NCBI GenBank assembly: GCA_001940925.1
Contig: MSGZ01000024.1
Location: 115,264 to 179,263 of the forward strand
Length of the DNA stretch: 64,000 nucleotides
From: Ruminococcus sp. Phil11
Lineage (GTDB): Bacteria > Bacillota > Clostridia > Oscillospirales > Ruminococcaceae
Direction of reading: 5' to 3'
Shown here: in pieces, positions 48,291-58,272 of the stretch
How the letters are laid out: each line of letters begins with the position of its first letter
How positions within the stretch are numbered: the stretch's first letter is position 1
Translations under genes and position numbers: made by a program
Notes under the pieces: model-generated
The model's database searches: none
Told to the model about the DNA's origin: nothing
Seen by the model: the letters and a program-made list of their open reading frames with translations, nothing else

Positions 48291-49268
48291 TTATGATTCG
48301 GACACGATAAATTCTTCACTGATCTCGGCAGCGGACTGACCGCTTTCTCCGACCGTACAGGTGACGGTGCAGAAGCCGTAGACCTTCCCGCCGATTTTGC
48401 GGCAGTCACAGCGGATCCCGGAAATGCCCTGATAGCTTTCACCGTACTGCTTCGGGAAGTATTCCTCCGCAAAGGCGCGGGCTTTCTCGGTGAACTGCTC
48501 CGAAACGGCATCTGCTTCCTTTTCAGAAATGTCCGCGTATTCGACCGTCACATCCTCGACCGTGCCTGCAATGTTGATGACGATCCCGGCTTTGTCCGCG
48601 GCGGCATTTCCGTACCGCCGCCGTGCGGTCACTCTGCACGGGGTATATTCCCCGCTTGTTTCGTCGTAATGTTCGATCACTTCGTTCAGTTCGGTGTATT
48701 CTCTGTAATCCGGGACGAGCGTGTTCAGAGCGTAGGAGACCTGAACACTGTAGTTATCCTTCGGGGACGGTGCCCACCAGCCGTCCAGCGAGAGCCGGAC
48801 CATTTCCCGGTCGCTCATCTGTACGGGCGCATCGCCGTTTTCGTCCGGTGTTTCGCTGACTGGGATCGTCCCGACCGGAACCGTCTGGGCGATCCGCTTC
48901 TGCACCGCCTCCTTTGACAAAGACGGATCCGGCATATTCATGATCGGATCACAGCTGCAGTCGTAGGCTGAAGTGATATGGTACTGATAGGCGCGGAATC
49001 TGCCCTGCAGATCATAGAACAGCTTGTCGCCGTCCGGGTTGGAAAAGACATAGACTTCCTCTGTCGGGATATCGCAGCCGCCGATGCGGATCCCGGAATC
49101 GTATGACCGCGTGACCTTGCCGTCTGCGGTAAAGTTTTCGCTGCCGATCCACCAGAGCCCCGGCAGTTTGATTTTATCCTGCGCGACGGTTTTGCTGCGG
49201 CTGCATCCGGTGAGCAGGAGTGCGGCCGCGCAGAGTACGGATGCTGTGATGCGTGCTTTATGTTTCAT
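48291..49268 (-). CDS. Hypothetical lipoprotein
   Basis: 325 aa; MKHKARITASVLCAAALLLTGCSRSK. Confidence 0.85.
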   Translation of the reverse strand: MKHKARITASVLCAAALLLTGCSRSKTVAQDKIKLPGLWWIGSENFTADGKVTRSYDSGIRIGGCDIPTEEVYVFSNPDGDKLFYDLQGRFRAYQYHITSAYDCSCDPIMNMPDPSLSKEAVQKRIAQTVPVGTIPVSETPDENGDAPVQMSDREMVRLSLDGWWAPSPKDNYSVQVSYALNTLVPDYREYTELNEVIEHYDETSGEYTPCRVTARRRYGNAAADKAGIVINIAGTVEDVTVEYADISEKEADAVSEQFTEKARAFAEEYFPKQYGESYQGISGIRCDCRKIGGKVYGFCTVTCTVGESGQSAAEISEEFIVSES

Positions 49269-49580
49269 TGTAATTCCTCCGTGTTGTTTTATCAGAAGAT
49301 ATTGACAAATGCCGTTATTTGGATTATACTATAAATGTGATGTAAAAGCAATGTGTTTTCCGGAATTTTTCCCTTGTTTTCTCCGGATTGTAATCAAATC
49401 CGGTTGTTTTTATACAGTTCACAAAATGTTCATAATTTATTCATAGACAAATCGTCCGGAATATGTTATAATGAATAGACCGTTTACGCGGATACGGGGT
49501 TTTGCCTGCCGCTTTGCAGGAGGTTTTCACCTTCCCGCACCTGCGTTTACCGGATTAACACAATGAAAGAGGTGAAATCC

Positions 49581-49847
49581 ATGCTTCGTAAGGAAGAAAA
49601 GACGGAGGTCATTCTTGCGAACGCGACTCACGAGGGCGATACCGGTTCTCCTGAGGTTCAGATCGCGATCCTGACCCGCCGCATCAACGACCTGAATGCA
49701 CATCTGAAAGAGCATAAGCACGACCACCACTCCTACCGCGGTCTGCTGAAAATGGTCGGCCGCCGCCGTAATCTGCTTCAGTATCTGAAAAAGAAGGATA
49801 TTGAGCGTTACAGAGCGACAATCGAGCGTCTCGGTCTGCGTAAGTAA
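49581..49847 (+). CDS. rpsO: 30S ribosomal protein S15
   Basis: [63 protein letters not shown]. Confidence 0.97.
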   Translation: MLRKEEKTEVILANATHEGDTGSPEVQIAILTRRINDLNAHLKEHKHDHHSYRGLLKMVGRRRNLLQYLKKKDIERYRATIERLGLRK

Positions 49848-49849
49848 GA

Positions 49850-49902
49850 GACAAAGCAACGGAGGGAGGGGGGCAACCTTCTCCCTCTGTCTCTGTTTTC
49901 GG
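49850..49902 (+). terminator. Hairpin/terminator after rpsO
   Basis: gagacaaagcaacggagggagggggg-caacc-ttctccctctgtctctgtttt. Confidence 0.7.
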
Positions 49903-49938
49903 GCATTCCTGTGCGGATTCGGCTGTTCACCGGCCCGT

Positions 49939-49989
49939 TTAGCATGAAATCATGCATTGCAGCTCATGCAGTTTATGATTTTATGCTAA
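49939..49989 (+). promoter_or_regulatory. Long RNA hairpin in the pnp 5' leader
   Basis: ttagcatgaaatcat ... atgattttatgctaa, 15-nt arms with one mismatch, nested gcat...atgc. Confidence 0.7.
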
Positions 49990-50055
49990 CAGCTTCGATG
50001 AACAAAAGAAGATGCACAGAGAAATATCAGAATCATTTAAGGAGGCTATTCCCCG

Positions 50056-52185
50056 ATGTTTGAGAAACACAAGATTTTCAAGACGACCTTCTGCGGCCGT
50101 GAGCTGACAGTCGAGACCGGAAAGACCTGTGAGCTTTCCAACGGCTCCTGCTGGGTGCGCTACGGCGACACCGTTGTCATGGCGAACGTCACCGCAAGCG
50201 AAAAGCCGCGTGACGGCATCGACTTTTTCCCGCTTTCCGTTGACTATGAGGAGCGGCTCTATTCCGTCGGCAGAATCCCCGGCAGCTTCATGAAGCGCGA
50301 GGGCAAGCCGAGCGAGCACGCGATCCTGACCTCCCGCTGCGTGGACAGACCGATCAGACCGCTGTTCCCGAAGGACATGCGCAATGATGTTGCTGTCGTG
50401 ATGACCGTTCTGGCGGTCGATCAGGACGCAATGCCGGAAATTCTCGGCATGATCGGTACTTCCGTCGCGATTTCCATTTCGGATATCCCGTGGAACGGCC
50501 CGATCGGCGGCGTTGAGGTCGGTCTGGTGGACGGCGAGATCATCCTGATGCCGACCAAGGCTCAGCGAGCGGTCTCCGACCTGAAGCTGACCGTTGCGGC
50601 GACCGCAAACAAGATCGTCATGATCGAGGCGGGCGCAAACGAGGTGCCGGAGGATCTGATGCTTGAGTGCATCCTGAAGGCACATGAGGAGATCAAGAAG
50701 CTGGTCGCATTCATCTCCGATATCCAGAAGGAGATCGGCAAGCCGAAGTTTACCTTCGAGTCCATGGAGGTCGATCACGAGCTGTTCGACGCGATCATGG
50801 AATTTGCCCGCAAGGATGTCGAGTTCGCACTCGATACCAATGACAAGAACGTCCGCGAAGCAAGACTGCTTCCGATTAAGAACGCGATCCACGAGAAGTT
50901 CGATCCGGAGAATGAGACCCGCATCGCCATGATCGACGAGTGCATCTACAAGCTCCAGAAAACGATCGTCCGCGACTGGCTCTATCAGGGCAAGCGCGTG
51001 GACGGCAGAAAGATCGACGAGATCCGTCCGCTGGCTGCTGAAGTCGGCGTGCTGCCGAGAGTGCACGGCTCCGGTCTGTTCACCCGCGGCCAGACACAGG
51101 TTCTGACAATCGCGACCCTCGGTCCGGTCTCCGATGCACAGCGCATCGACGGTCTGGATGAGAACGAGGAATCCAAGCGTTACATGCACCAGTACAACTT
51201 CCCGTCCTACTCGGTCGGCGAGACCAAGCCGTCCAGAGGACCGGGACGCCGCGAGATCGGCCACGGTGCACTGGCTGAGAAGGCTCTGGTTCCGGTTCTG
51301 CCGTCTGTGGATGAGTTCCCGTATGCGCTCCGTCTGGTCTCCGAGGTCCTGTCCTCCAACGGTTCGACCTCGCAGGGCTCGATCTGCGGTTCGACGCTCG
51401 CACTGATGGACGCAGGCGTGCCGATCAAGGCGCCGGTCGCAGGCATCTCCTGCGGTCTGATCACGAAGCCGGATTCCGACGAGTTCATGACCATGGTCGA
51501 TATCCAGGGCCTTGAGGACTTCTTCGGCGACATGGACTTCAAGGTCGGCGGCACGCACAAGGGCATCACCGCGATCCAGGTCGATATCAAGGTTGACGGC
51601 CTGACACCGGCAATCATTCGCGAAGCATTTGAAAAGACCCGCAAGGCGAGACTTTATATCCTTGACGAGATCATGCTGAAGGCGATCCCGGCACCGCGCG
51701 AGACGGTCTCCGATTTCGCACCGAAGATGCTCCAGACCCGCGTTCCGGTCGATAAGATCCGTGAGGTCATCGGCTCCGGCGGAAAGGTTATCCAGAAGAT
51801 CTCGGCAGAATGTGACGTCAAGATCGACATCAACGAGGACGGCAGCGTATTTGTTTCCGGCATTGATCTTGCGAATGCAAGAAAGGCGATCCAGATCGTC
51901 GATACGATCGCCAACGGTCCGGAGATCGGTGCGATCTATAAGGGTAAGGTCACCGGTATTCAGACATTCGGTGCTTTCGTTGAGATCGTTCCCGGCAAGG
52001 AGGGACTCGTGCATATCTCCAAGCTGGACAAGCAGCGCGTTGAAAAGACCGAGGACGTCGTCTCGCTGGGTGATGAGATCGTTGTCAAGGTCATGGAAAT
52101 CGACGATGTCAAGGGCAAGATCTCTCTTTCCAGAAAAGATGCACTTGCAGAGCTGGAAGCCAGAAAACAGCTCGTTCAGGATTAA
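50056..52185 (+). CDS. pnp: Polyribonucleotide nucleotidyltransferase
   Basis: RNase PH domains, KH (VIGSGGKVIQKISAECDVKIDI), S1 (GAIYKGKVTGIQTFGAFVEIVPGKEGLVHIS). Confidence 0.97.
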   Translation: MFEKHKIFKTTFCGRELTVETGKTCELSNGSCWVRYGDTVVMANVTASEKPRDGIDFFPLSVDYEERLYSVGRIPGSFMKREGKPSEHAILTSRCVDRPIRPLFPKDMRNDVAVVMTVLAVDQDAMPEILGMIGTSVAISISDIPWNGPIGGVEVGLVDGEIILMPTKAQRAVSDLKLTVAATANKIVMIEAGANEVPEDLMLECILKAHEEIKKLVAFISDIQKEIGKPKFTFESMEVDHELFDAIMEFARKDVEFALDTNDKNVREARLLPIKNAIHEKFDPENETRIAMIDECIYKLQKTIVRDWLYQGKRVDGRKIDEIRPLAAEVGVLPRVHGSGLFTRGQTQVLTIATLGPVSDAQRIDGLDENEESKRYMHQYNFPSYSVGETKPSRGPGRREIGHGALAEKALVPVLPSVDEFPYALRLVSEVLSSNGSTSQGSICGSTLALMDAGVPIKAPVAGISCGLITKPDSDEFMTMVDIQGLEDFFGDMDFKVGGTHKGITAIQVDIKVDGLTPAIIREAFEKTRKARLYILDEIMLKAIPAPRETVSDFAPKMLQTRVPVDKIREVIGSGGKVIQKISAECDVKIDINEDGSVFVSGIDLANARKAIQIVDTIANGPEIGAIYKGKVTGIQTFGAFVEIVPGKEGLVHISKLDKQRVEKTEDVVSLGDEIVVKVMEIDDVKGKISLSRKDALAELEARKQLVQD

Positions 52186-52196
52186 GTAAGGATAAG

Positions 52197-52232
52197 AGCA
52201 GACCGATGCCCGATGAGGGGTCGGTCTGCGCT
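52197..52232. terminator. Intrinsic terminator
   Basis: gcagaccgatgcccgatgaggggtcggtctgc. Confidence 0.75.
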
Positions 52233-52286
52233 TGTTTATAAGCGGAGTATTACATAAAAACCGAGAGATGAAAAAAGGGGAAAGCT

Positions 52287-54089
52287 ATGAAACCGAAGCG
52301 AATTGCAGCTGTGCTTGCCGCGTTCAGCATTCTGCTGACCGGCTGCAGCAGTCAGAAGAACCCGCCTGACGGTAGTTCGTCCGGCGGAAATCAGGAGCCT
52401 CCGCAGACAGAGGCTGTGACGCCTGAGCCGGACAGTCTGCCGGATGACGGGGATCCTGCGCCGGAGGGCGATACGGCTGTTGAATATGAAGATACCGACG
52501 ATGAGCTGACGGAGGAGACTCCGGAGGCACCGGTCGATGAGAGTGCCTTTGAATGGCGCGTCCGTCCGTTCCTGGAGGCGGATGATGTCTATCCGCTGAG
52601 CGTCAGTGCGGGTGCAGGTGCCTACGGCGATTTCATTGCGTCGGATTATATGCTGATCAGCCGGGGCGGGAAGGTCGGCCTGATGACCCGCGGCGGCGAC
52701 GTCATGCTGGAGCCGGAAACGACCCGCGCTTACAGCTGCGTGAATGACAGCGGCGACCGCCATGTCCTGTTCACGGACGGCGATCCCGACAGCGGCGACA
52801 GAATCTGCTTCTGCGTCATGACCGGCGCGCTGATCCGGACGGCCGACGATGTCTGCACGCTCTGCGGCGGCGATCTCCGGGCAGGCGGCAGCGGCGTGGC
52901 TGCGCTCTATGATACCGAAAAAAAGGTGTTCGGCGTGATGCCTGCTGAAACAGTCCGCAGTGCAAAGGCCGGCGACAGTCTGCCGCTTGCAGACAGCTTT
53001 GTCATGAGCGGCGCGAGTGTGCCGGGTTCGGCGGCCGCACTGGGCTTTGTGCTTCCGGATGATTTCATCAGCTCGGAAGTCTCCGGAAACGGAACGCTGG
53101 ACGGCAGCTTCGGCGTTGTCCGCAACGGCAGAGCGATGACCAGCTTCAAATACCGGAATGCGACCGATTTCAAGGACGGCGTTGCCGCGTTCCAGCAGGA
53201 CGGCAAATGGGGCTATCTGAACAAGGCGGGCAGACTGGTACTCCCGTTTGAATACGATGCGGCGTTCCCTTATTCCTATACGAAGGACGGAGCTCCGGAG
53301 ATGCTGCCGTATCTGCCGAGCGAGGGCTATATCGCACTGAATCAGAACGGACGCGCCGGTTACAGCAATCTGAAAGGCGAGATCGTGATCCCGGTCGGAA
53401 CATTTGCTGCGGCAAGACCGGTCTTTGACGGTCAGGCGTGGGCAAAGCAGCAGGGGAGCGGCCTCTGGGGTCTGGCGGCGTTCGGCGCAGCCGTGACCGG
53501 AGAGGCACCTGTCCAGCAGCAGCAGGAGGAAGCTCCTGCACTGACGCCCTATCATGCCGTGAACGGGGAAGGCTGGCAGGAAGCCTACGCGGATCTGCTC
53601 CGTACCGCCGGCACCGGCGAGACGCTCCAGTTCAGCCTCTGTATGGTGGACGGCGACGATGTGCCGGAACTGGTGCTCCACTGGTATGACCGGAACGGCT
53701 TTGTGCAGGAAAACGAGGACGTCGAGATGTATACCTATTATAATGGAAGCATCTCCGATCTCGGCAACGTCTCCTGCGACGGCTACTGCACCTGCAAGTA
53801 TCTCCCGCAGAAGCAGATCGTGCTGGTCGGCGGTATGCGTGAGGATGTGGCGCTCTATGAATTCCGGAAGCTCGAAGACGGCGAGCTGACGACGGTCTGC
53901 TCGTTCAGCATGATCATGTCCGGAGACCGGGTCAAGTATATGATCGACGGCAATGAGTGCAGCAAGGACACCTACGTCGGCAGGTGGAAGGAATATTACA
54001 ACGGCGATGTGTCCTATGACGGCGGCATGTATCACAACACGGAGGAGAATATTGTCGGGATCCTCGGCGTCGAGGCTCCGGCGGAGTAA
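52287..54089 (+). CDS. Lipoprotein with WG (KWG)-type repeats
   Basis: LLTGCSSQKN; FQQDGKWGYLNKAGRLVLPFEYDAAFPYS; LNQNGRAGYSNLKGEIVIP. Confidence 0.88.
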   Translation: MKPKRIAAVLAAFSILLTGCSSQKNPPDGSSSGGNQEPPQTEAVTPEPDSLPDDGDPAPEGDTAVEYEDTDDELTEETPEAPVDESAFEWRVRPFLEADDVYPLSVSAGAGAYGDFIASDYMLISRGGKVGLMTRGGDVMLEPETTRAYSCVNDSGDRHVLFTDGDPDSGDRICFCVMTGALIRTADDVCTLCGGDLRAGGSGVAALYDTEKKVFGVMPAETVRSAKAGDSLPLADSFVMSGASVPGSAAALGFVLPDDFISSEVSGNGTLDGSFGVVRNGRAMTSFKYRNATDFKDGVAAFQQDGKWGYLNKAGRLVLPFEYDAAFPYSYTKDGAPEMLPYLPSEGYIALNQNGRAGYSNLKGEIVIPVGTFAAARPVFDGQAWAKQQGSGLWGLAAFGAAVTGEAPVQQQQEEAPALTPYHAVNGEGWQEAYADLLRTAGTGETLQFSLCMVDGDDVPELVLHWYDRNGFVQENEDVEMYTYYNGSISDLGNVSCDGYCTCKYLPQKQIVLVGGMREDVALYEFRKLEDGELTTVCSFSMIMSGDRVKYMIDGNECSKDTYVGRWKEYYNGDVSYDGGMYHNTEENIVGILGVEAPAE

Positions 54090-54175
54090 ATCACTTGTTG
54101 TGATAATAGCCAAAAATCGGAAAATAAATTCGTGAAAGTTCTCTGAATGAAACCGGCCGGATTTGCAAAAAAAGC

Positions 54176-54204
54176 TTGCATTTCCGGCCGGCTTATGCTA
54201 TAAT
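54176..54204 (+). promoter_or_regulatory. Promoter of the S10 operon: TTGCAT-N17-TATAAT
   Basis: Direct reading. Confidence 0.75.
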
Positions 54205-54210
54205 GTAAAG

Positions 54211-54500
54211 GCTGATGCACAAGATATGCTGAGAAACACGAGGTTGCGGCTGTGTGCCGGTAATTCGTGCGGAGCATGTCCGCTTAGACGGGCGAATTGA
54301 GATAATGCACTGTGTGTGTGAAAAGCTGCGAAACCGCAGGCTTCGGTTGAAGGAGTCGGCACTGTCATCTTACGGACGCTGCCGTCAGGAAAACCGCTGC
54401 TTGCAGGTCGAAAGTCTTTTTGCGTACAAACGGCAGAACCACGTTCTGCTTATCTCAGACCGGAAGCCCGATGCAAGGCGACTTGCAACGGGGTTTTTTA
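54211..54500 (+). ncRNA. Structured 5' leader of the S10 operon ending in an intrinsic terminator (candidate attenuator)
   Basis: About 290 nt without a plausible gene; several local hairpins; terminator cccgatgcaaggcgacttgcaacggggtttttt at 54467-54499, 130 nt before rpsJ. Confidence 0.65.
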
Positions 54501-54630
54501 TGGACTAAGGTCCATGAAACACGCGAGGCGGTTGTAAGAGCTGCTGCGCGGAACTTCACGGGATGACACATAGAGGCGCTCACTTCATGCCCCCCCAAGG
54601 CAACAAAAAATCTAAAGGAGGCTAAATCAA

Positions 54631-54948
54631 GTGGCAGGCAGCGAAAAACTGAGAATCCGGATCAAGGGCTATGAGCACGCAACAGTCGATGCGGCGGCGG
54701 CTCGTATTGTGGAGACCGCAAAGCGCGGCGGTGCACAGAAGGTTTCGGGACCGATCCCGCTTCCGACTGACAAGGAGATCGTGACGATCCTCCGCGCCGT
54801 TCACAAGTACAAGGACAGCCGTGAGCAGTTTGAAATGCGCACGCACAAGCGCCTGATCGACGTCCTGCGCCCGACCAAGGCGACCATGGACGCTCTCACA
54901 AGACTGGAAATTCCCGCTGGCGTTGAGATCAGCATGGAGATGAAATAA
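54631..54948 (+). CDS. rpsJ: 30S ribosomal protein S10 (GTG start)
   Basis: [31 protein letters not shown]...THKRLIDVL. Confidence 0.97.
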   Translation: MAGSEKLRIRIKGYEHATVDAAAARIVETAKRGGAQKVSGPIPLPTDKEIVTILRAVHKYKDSREQFEMRTHKRLIDVLRPTKATMDALTRLEIPAGVEISMEMK

Positions 54949-55043
54949 GCTCCGCGAGGGATTTTCGCAATTGGCGGTTATTCTTCAAGCCGCCGGTCAA
55001 GTTGGCGCTGAGCGTCAACCAATAACCAAAGGAGGAAACCACA

Positions 55044-55679
55044 ATGAAGAAAGCCATTCTTGGCAAGAAGGTCGGCATGACGCAGATCTTCGACGAAGCC
55101 GGCAAGGTCGTGCCGGTCACGGTCGTTGAGGCAGGTCCCTGCTTCGTCGTACAGAAGAAGACCGTGGAAAATGACGGCTACAATGCAATTCAGGTCGGTT
55201 TTGGCGCAGCCAAGGCGGACAAGGTCAACAAGCCGATGAAGGGTCACTTCGACAAGGCAAACACAGGTGCGCTCCGCACCCTGCGTGAGTTCCGCCTTGA
55301 CGACTGCGACGCTTACAATGTCGGTGATGCGATCCAGCCCGATATCTTCGAGACAGGCGACATCGTTGACGTGCAGGGCACCAGCAAAGGTAAGGGCTAT
55401 GCAGGTCCGATCAAGCGCTACGGTCAGCACAGACTGAAGGAAACCCACGGTACCGGTCCGGTTCACCGTCAGGCGGGTTCCATGGGCGCCTGCTCCTCCC
55501 CGTCCCGTATCTACAAGGGCAAGGGTCTGGCAGGTCATATGGGTGCTGAGACAGTCACCGTTCAGAACCTCCGTATCGTCTCCGTTGACGCTGAGAATCA
55601 TCTCATCGCAGTCCGCGGCGCGATCCCGGGTCCGAAGGGCAGCCTCGTCACCATCACAAACAGCGTGAAAAAGGGTTAA
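55044..55679 (+). CDS. rplC: 50S ribosomal protein L3
   Basis: [32 protein letters not shown]. Confidence 0.97.
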   Translation: MKKAILGKKVGMTQIFDEAGKVVPVTVVEAGPCFVVQKKTVENDGYNAIQVGFGAAKADKVNKPMKGHFDKANTGALRTLREFRLDDCDAYNVGDAIQPDIFETGDIVDVQGTSKGKGYAGPIKRYGQHRLKETHGTGPVHRQAGSMGACSSPSRIYKGKGLAGHMGAETVTVQNLRIVSVDAENHLIAVRGAIPGPKGSLVTITNSVKKG

Positions 55680-55697
55680 GGAAGGAGGAAATCAGAA

Positions 55698-56324
55698 ATG
55701 GCTAATGTTCCGGTTTATGATATGAACGGCAAGAAGGTTTCCGAAACCGAGCTCAATGATGCTGTGTTCGGCATTACCCCGAACGAAGCTGTCATGCACG
55801 CAATGGTCGTGAATTATCTCGCAAATCAGCGGCAGGGCACACAGTCCACTCTGACCCGTACTGAGGTCAGCGGCGGCGGCAGAAAGCCGTACCGTCAGAA
55901 GGGCACCGGTCATGCCCGTCAGGGTTCGATCCGTGCACCGCAGTGGTATCACGGCGGCGTCGCACTCGGCCCGAAGCCCAGAAGCTACCGCTACTCCCTC
56001 AACAAGAAGGTCCGCCGTCTGGCAATGCTCTCCGCATTCTCCCAGAAGGTTCTGGATCAGAACCTCGTCGTGATCGACAACCTCGCAGTTGAGGGCTTCA
56101 AGACCAAGACGATCGTCAACATGCTGAAGGGTCTGGAGATCTCCGGCAAGGCACTGATCGTTACACAGGAAGCTGACAAGCAGGTCTACAAGAGTGCAGC
56201 AAACATCCCGGGCGTCAAGGCATCCGCTGTCAACACCCTGAATGTTTACGATATCCTCAACTATGACAAGTTCATCGTCAGCAAGGGAGCTGTTGCAAAA
56301 ATCGAGGAGGTGTATGCAAAATGA
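55698..56324 (+). CDS. rplD: 50S ribosomal protein L4
   Basis: TEVSGGGRKPYRQKGTGHARQGSIRAPQWYHGGVALGPKPRSY. Confidence 0.97.
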   Translation: MANVPVYDMNGKKVSETELNDAVFGITPNEAVMHAMVVNYLANQRQGTQSTLTRTEVSGGGRKPYRQKGTGHARQGSIRAPQWYHGGVALGPKPRSYRYSLNKKVRRLAMLSAFSQKVLDQNLVVIDNLAVEGFKTKTIVNMLKGLEISGKALIVTQEADKQVYKSAANIPGVKASAVNTLNVYDILNYDKFIVSKGAVAKIEEVYAK

Positions 56325-56644
56325 AGGCACCGCAGGATATTATTCTGAAGCCCGTCATCACCGAGCAGAGCACCGATATTCTGCCGTCGGGCAAGTACAC
56401 CTTCAAGGTTGCGAAGGACGCAAATAAGCTTGAAATTGCCGATGCAGTCGAAAAGCTCTTTAACGTCGAGGTCACCAAGGTCAACACCGTGAACGTCCGC
56501 GGCCGCGCAAAGCGCGTCGGCAGATACATGGGCAAGACCGCCAGCTGGAAAAAGGCTGTCGTGACCGTGAACCCGGAACCCGCACCGGATGCGCAGGGCA
56601 AGAAGCGCAGAGGTACGATCGAGTTCTTCGACGGTATGTTCTGA
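56321..56644 (+). CDS. rplW: 50S ribosomal protein L23
   Basis: DIILKPVITEQSTDIL; 4-nt overlap with rplD. Confidence 0.96.
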   Translation: MKAPQDIILKPVITEQSTDILPSGKYTFKVAKDANKLEIADAVEKLFNVEVTKVNTVNVRGRAKRVGRYMGKTASWKKAVVTVNPEPAPDAQGKKRRGTIEFFDGMF

Positions 56645-56745
56645 TCGGTTCCGCAGTGAACCGGCACGCTGCGTAAGCACGCAGCCCATTGTATGGGAGT
56701 CATGCTCCCGATAAGTAAGCATTGAAGCTAAGGAGTGAATAACAA

Positions 56746-57579
56746 ATGGCAATTAAGGCTTATAAGCCGACGACTCCGGGCCGCCGCGGTATGACCGTGA
56801 CCGACTACTCCGGACTGTCCAAGAACGGTCCTGAGAAGTCCCTCTGCGTCACACTGAAGAAGAAGTCCGGTCGTAACAACTACGGCAGAATCACCGTGCG
56901 CCATCACGGCGGCGGTACGCGCCCGAAGTACAGAATCATCGACTTCAAGCGCAATAAGGACGGCATGAACGCAACCGTCATGACCCTTGAGTACGATCCG
57001 AACCGCAGCGCATTCATCGCGCTCGTGCAGTATGAGGACGGCGAGAAGCGCTACATCCTCGCACCGCACGGCCTCAAGGTCGGCGACACCGTCCGCAGCG
57101 GCTCTGACTGCGACATCAAGCCGGGCAACGCCCTGCCGCTCGCAGACATCCCGGTCGGTACGTTCATCCACAACATCGAGCTTTATCCGGGCAAGGGCGG
57201 CCAGCTCGTCCGCTCCGCCGGCAACCAGGCTCAGCTGATGTCCAAGGAAGGTGCTTATGCACTGGTCCGTCTGCCTTCCGGCGAGATGAGAAAGGTTCCG
57301 GTCATCGGCAAAGCAACAATCGGTCAGGTCTCCAACATTGACCATGAAAATGTCCACATCGGTAAAGCAGGCCGTACCCGCCACATGGGTATCCGCCCGA
57401 CTGTCCGCGGTTCTGTTATGAACCCGAATGACCATCCGCACGGCGGTGGTGAGGGCAAGTCCCCGATCGGACGTCCGGGTCCTGTTACCCCGTGGGGTAA
57501 GCCGGCACTCGGTTATAAGACCCGTAAGCACCACAAGCCTTCCGATAAGCTCATCGTGAAGCGCCGCAACGGTAAATAA
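56746..57579 (+). CDS. rplB: 50S ribosomal protein L2
   Basis: [21 protein letters not shown]...[19 protein letters not shown]-like motif. Confidence 0.97.
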   Translation: MAIKAYKPTTPGRRGMTVTDYSGLSKNGPEKSLCVTLKKKSGRNNYGRITVRHHGGGTRPKYRIIDFKRNKDGMNATVMTLEYDPNRSAFIALVQYEDGEKRYILAPHGLKVGDTVRSGSDCDIKPGNALPLADIPVGTFIHNIELYPGKGGQLVRSAGNQAQLMSKEGAYALVRLPSGEMRKVPVIGKATIGQVSNIDHENVHIGKAGRTRHMGIRPTVRGSVMNPNDHPHGGGEGKSPIGRPGPVTPWGKPALGYKTRKHHKPSDKLIVKRRNGK

Positions 57580-57595
57580 GAAAGGAGGCTGACTC

Positions 57596-57880
57596 ATGAG
57601 CAGAAGTGTTAAGAAGGGTCCTTACGTTCAGGAAGCCCTTTACAAGCGCGTTGTCGCTATGAACGAGACCGGTGAGAAGAAGGTTCTGAAGACATGGAGC
57701 CGCTCTTCCACGATTTTCCCGGAATTTGTCGGCCACACCTTTGCGGTCCACGACGGACGCAAGCACATTCCGGTTTTCGTTACCGAGGAAATGATCGGCC
57801 ACAAGCTCGGCGAGTTTGCACCGACCAGAACCTTTAAGGGCCATGCCGGTTCCAAGACGTCCAACAACGGCAAGAAGTAA
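57596..57880 (+). CDS. rpsS: 30S ribosomal protein S19
   Basis: [43 protein letters not shown]. Confidence 0.97.
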   Translation: MSRSVKKGPYVQEALYKRVVAMNETGEKKVLKTWSRSSTIFPEFVGHTFAVHDGRKHIPVFVTEEMIGHKLGEFAPTRTFKGHAGSKTSNNGKK

Positions 57881-57900
57881 TCGGAAGGAGGATAACAAGC

Positions 57901-58266
57901 ATGGCTAAGAATGAATTTAACTACGAGCCGGAAGCAAAGGCAATCCTTCGCGGCGAGCGCATCTCCCCCAGAAAGGTGCAGATCGTGCTCGACCTCATCC
58001 GCAATCAGCCCGTAGAGAAAGCAATCGCAGCTCTGGATCTGACCCCGAAGGCAGCTTGCCCGATCGTCAAGAAGCTCCTCAATTCCGCGATTGCAAATGC
58101 TGACAACAATCATTCCATGAATAAGGATCAGCTTTATGTGGCAGCCTGCTATGTCGGTCCGGGCCCGATTCTCAAGAGAATCCAGCCGCGTGCACAGGGC
58201 AGAGCATTCCGCATCAACAAGCGCACCTCGAATATCACCATTATTCTGAAGGAAAGGGAGGCATAA
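57901..58266 (+). CDS. rplV: 50S ribosomal protein L22
   Basis: AILRGERISPRKVQIVLDLIR; RIQPRAQGRAFRINKRTSNITIIL. Confidence 0.97.
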   Translation: MAKNEFNYEPEAKAILRGERISPRKVQIVLDLIRNQPVEKAIAALDLTPKAACPIVKKLLNSAIANADNNHSMNKDQLYVAACYVGPGPILKRIQPRAQGRAFRINKRTSNITIILKEREA

Positions 58267-58272
58267 AATCCT

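Noticed and set aside
49981-52014. 677-aa ORF antisense to pnp, and similar long antisense ORFs (5816-7504, 13325-15013, 35398-37341, 42416-43900, 44607-45848, 46477-48063, 52236-54113)
   Set aside because: They mirror well-recognised genes on the other strand, have no domain logic or RBS, and are explained by GC-rich third codon positions.
54211-54500. T-box or known riboswitch in the S10 leader
   Set aside because: No T-box consensus or recognisable aptamer core was seen, and the downstream genes are ribosomal proteins; kept only as an unclassified leader.
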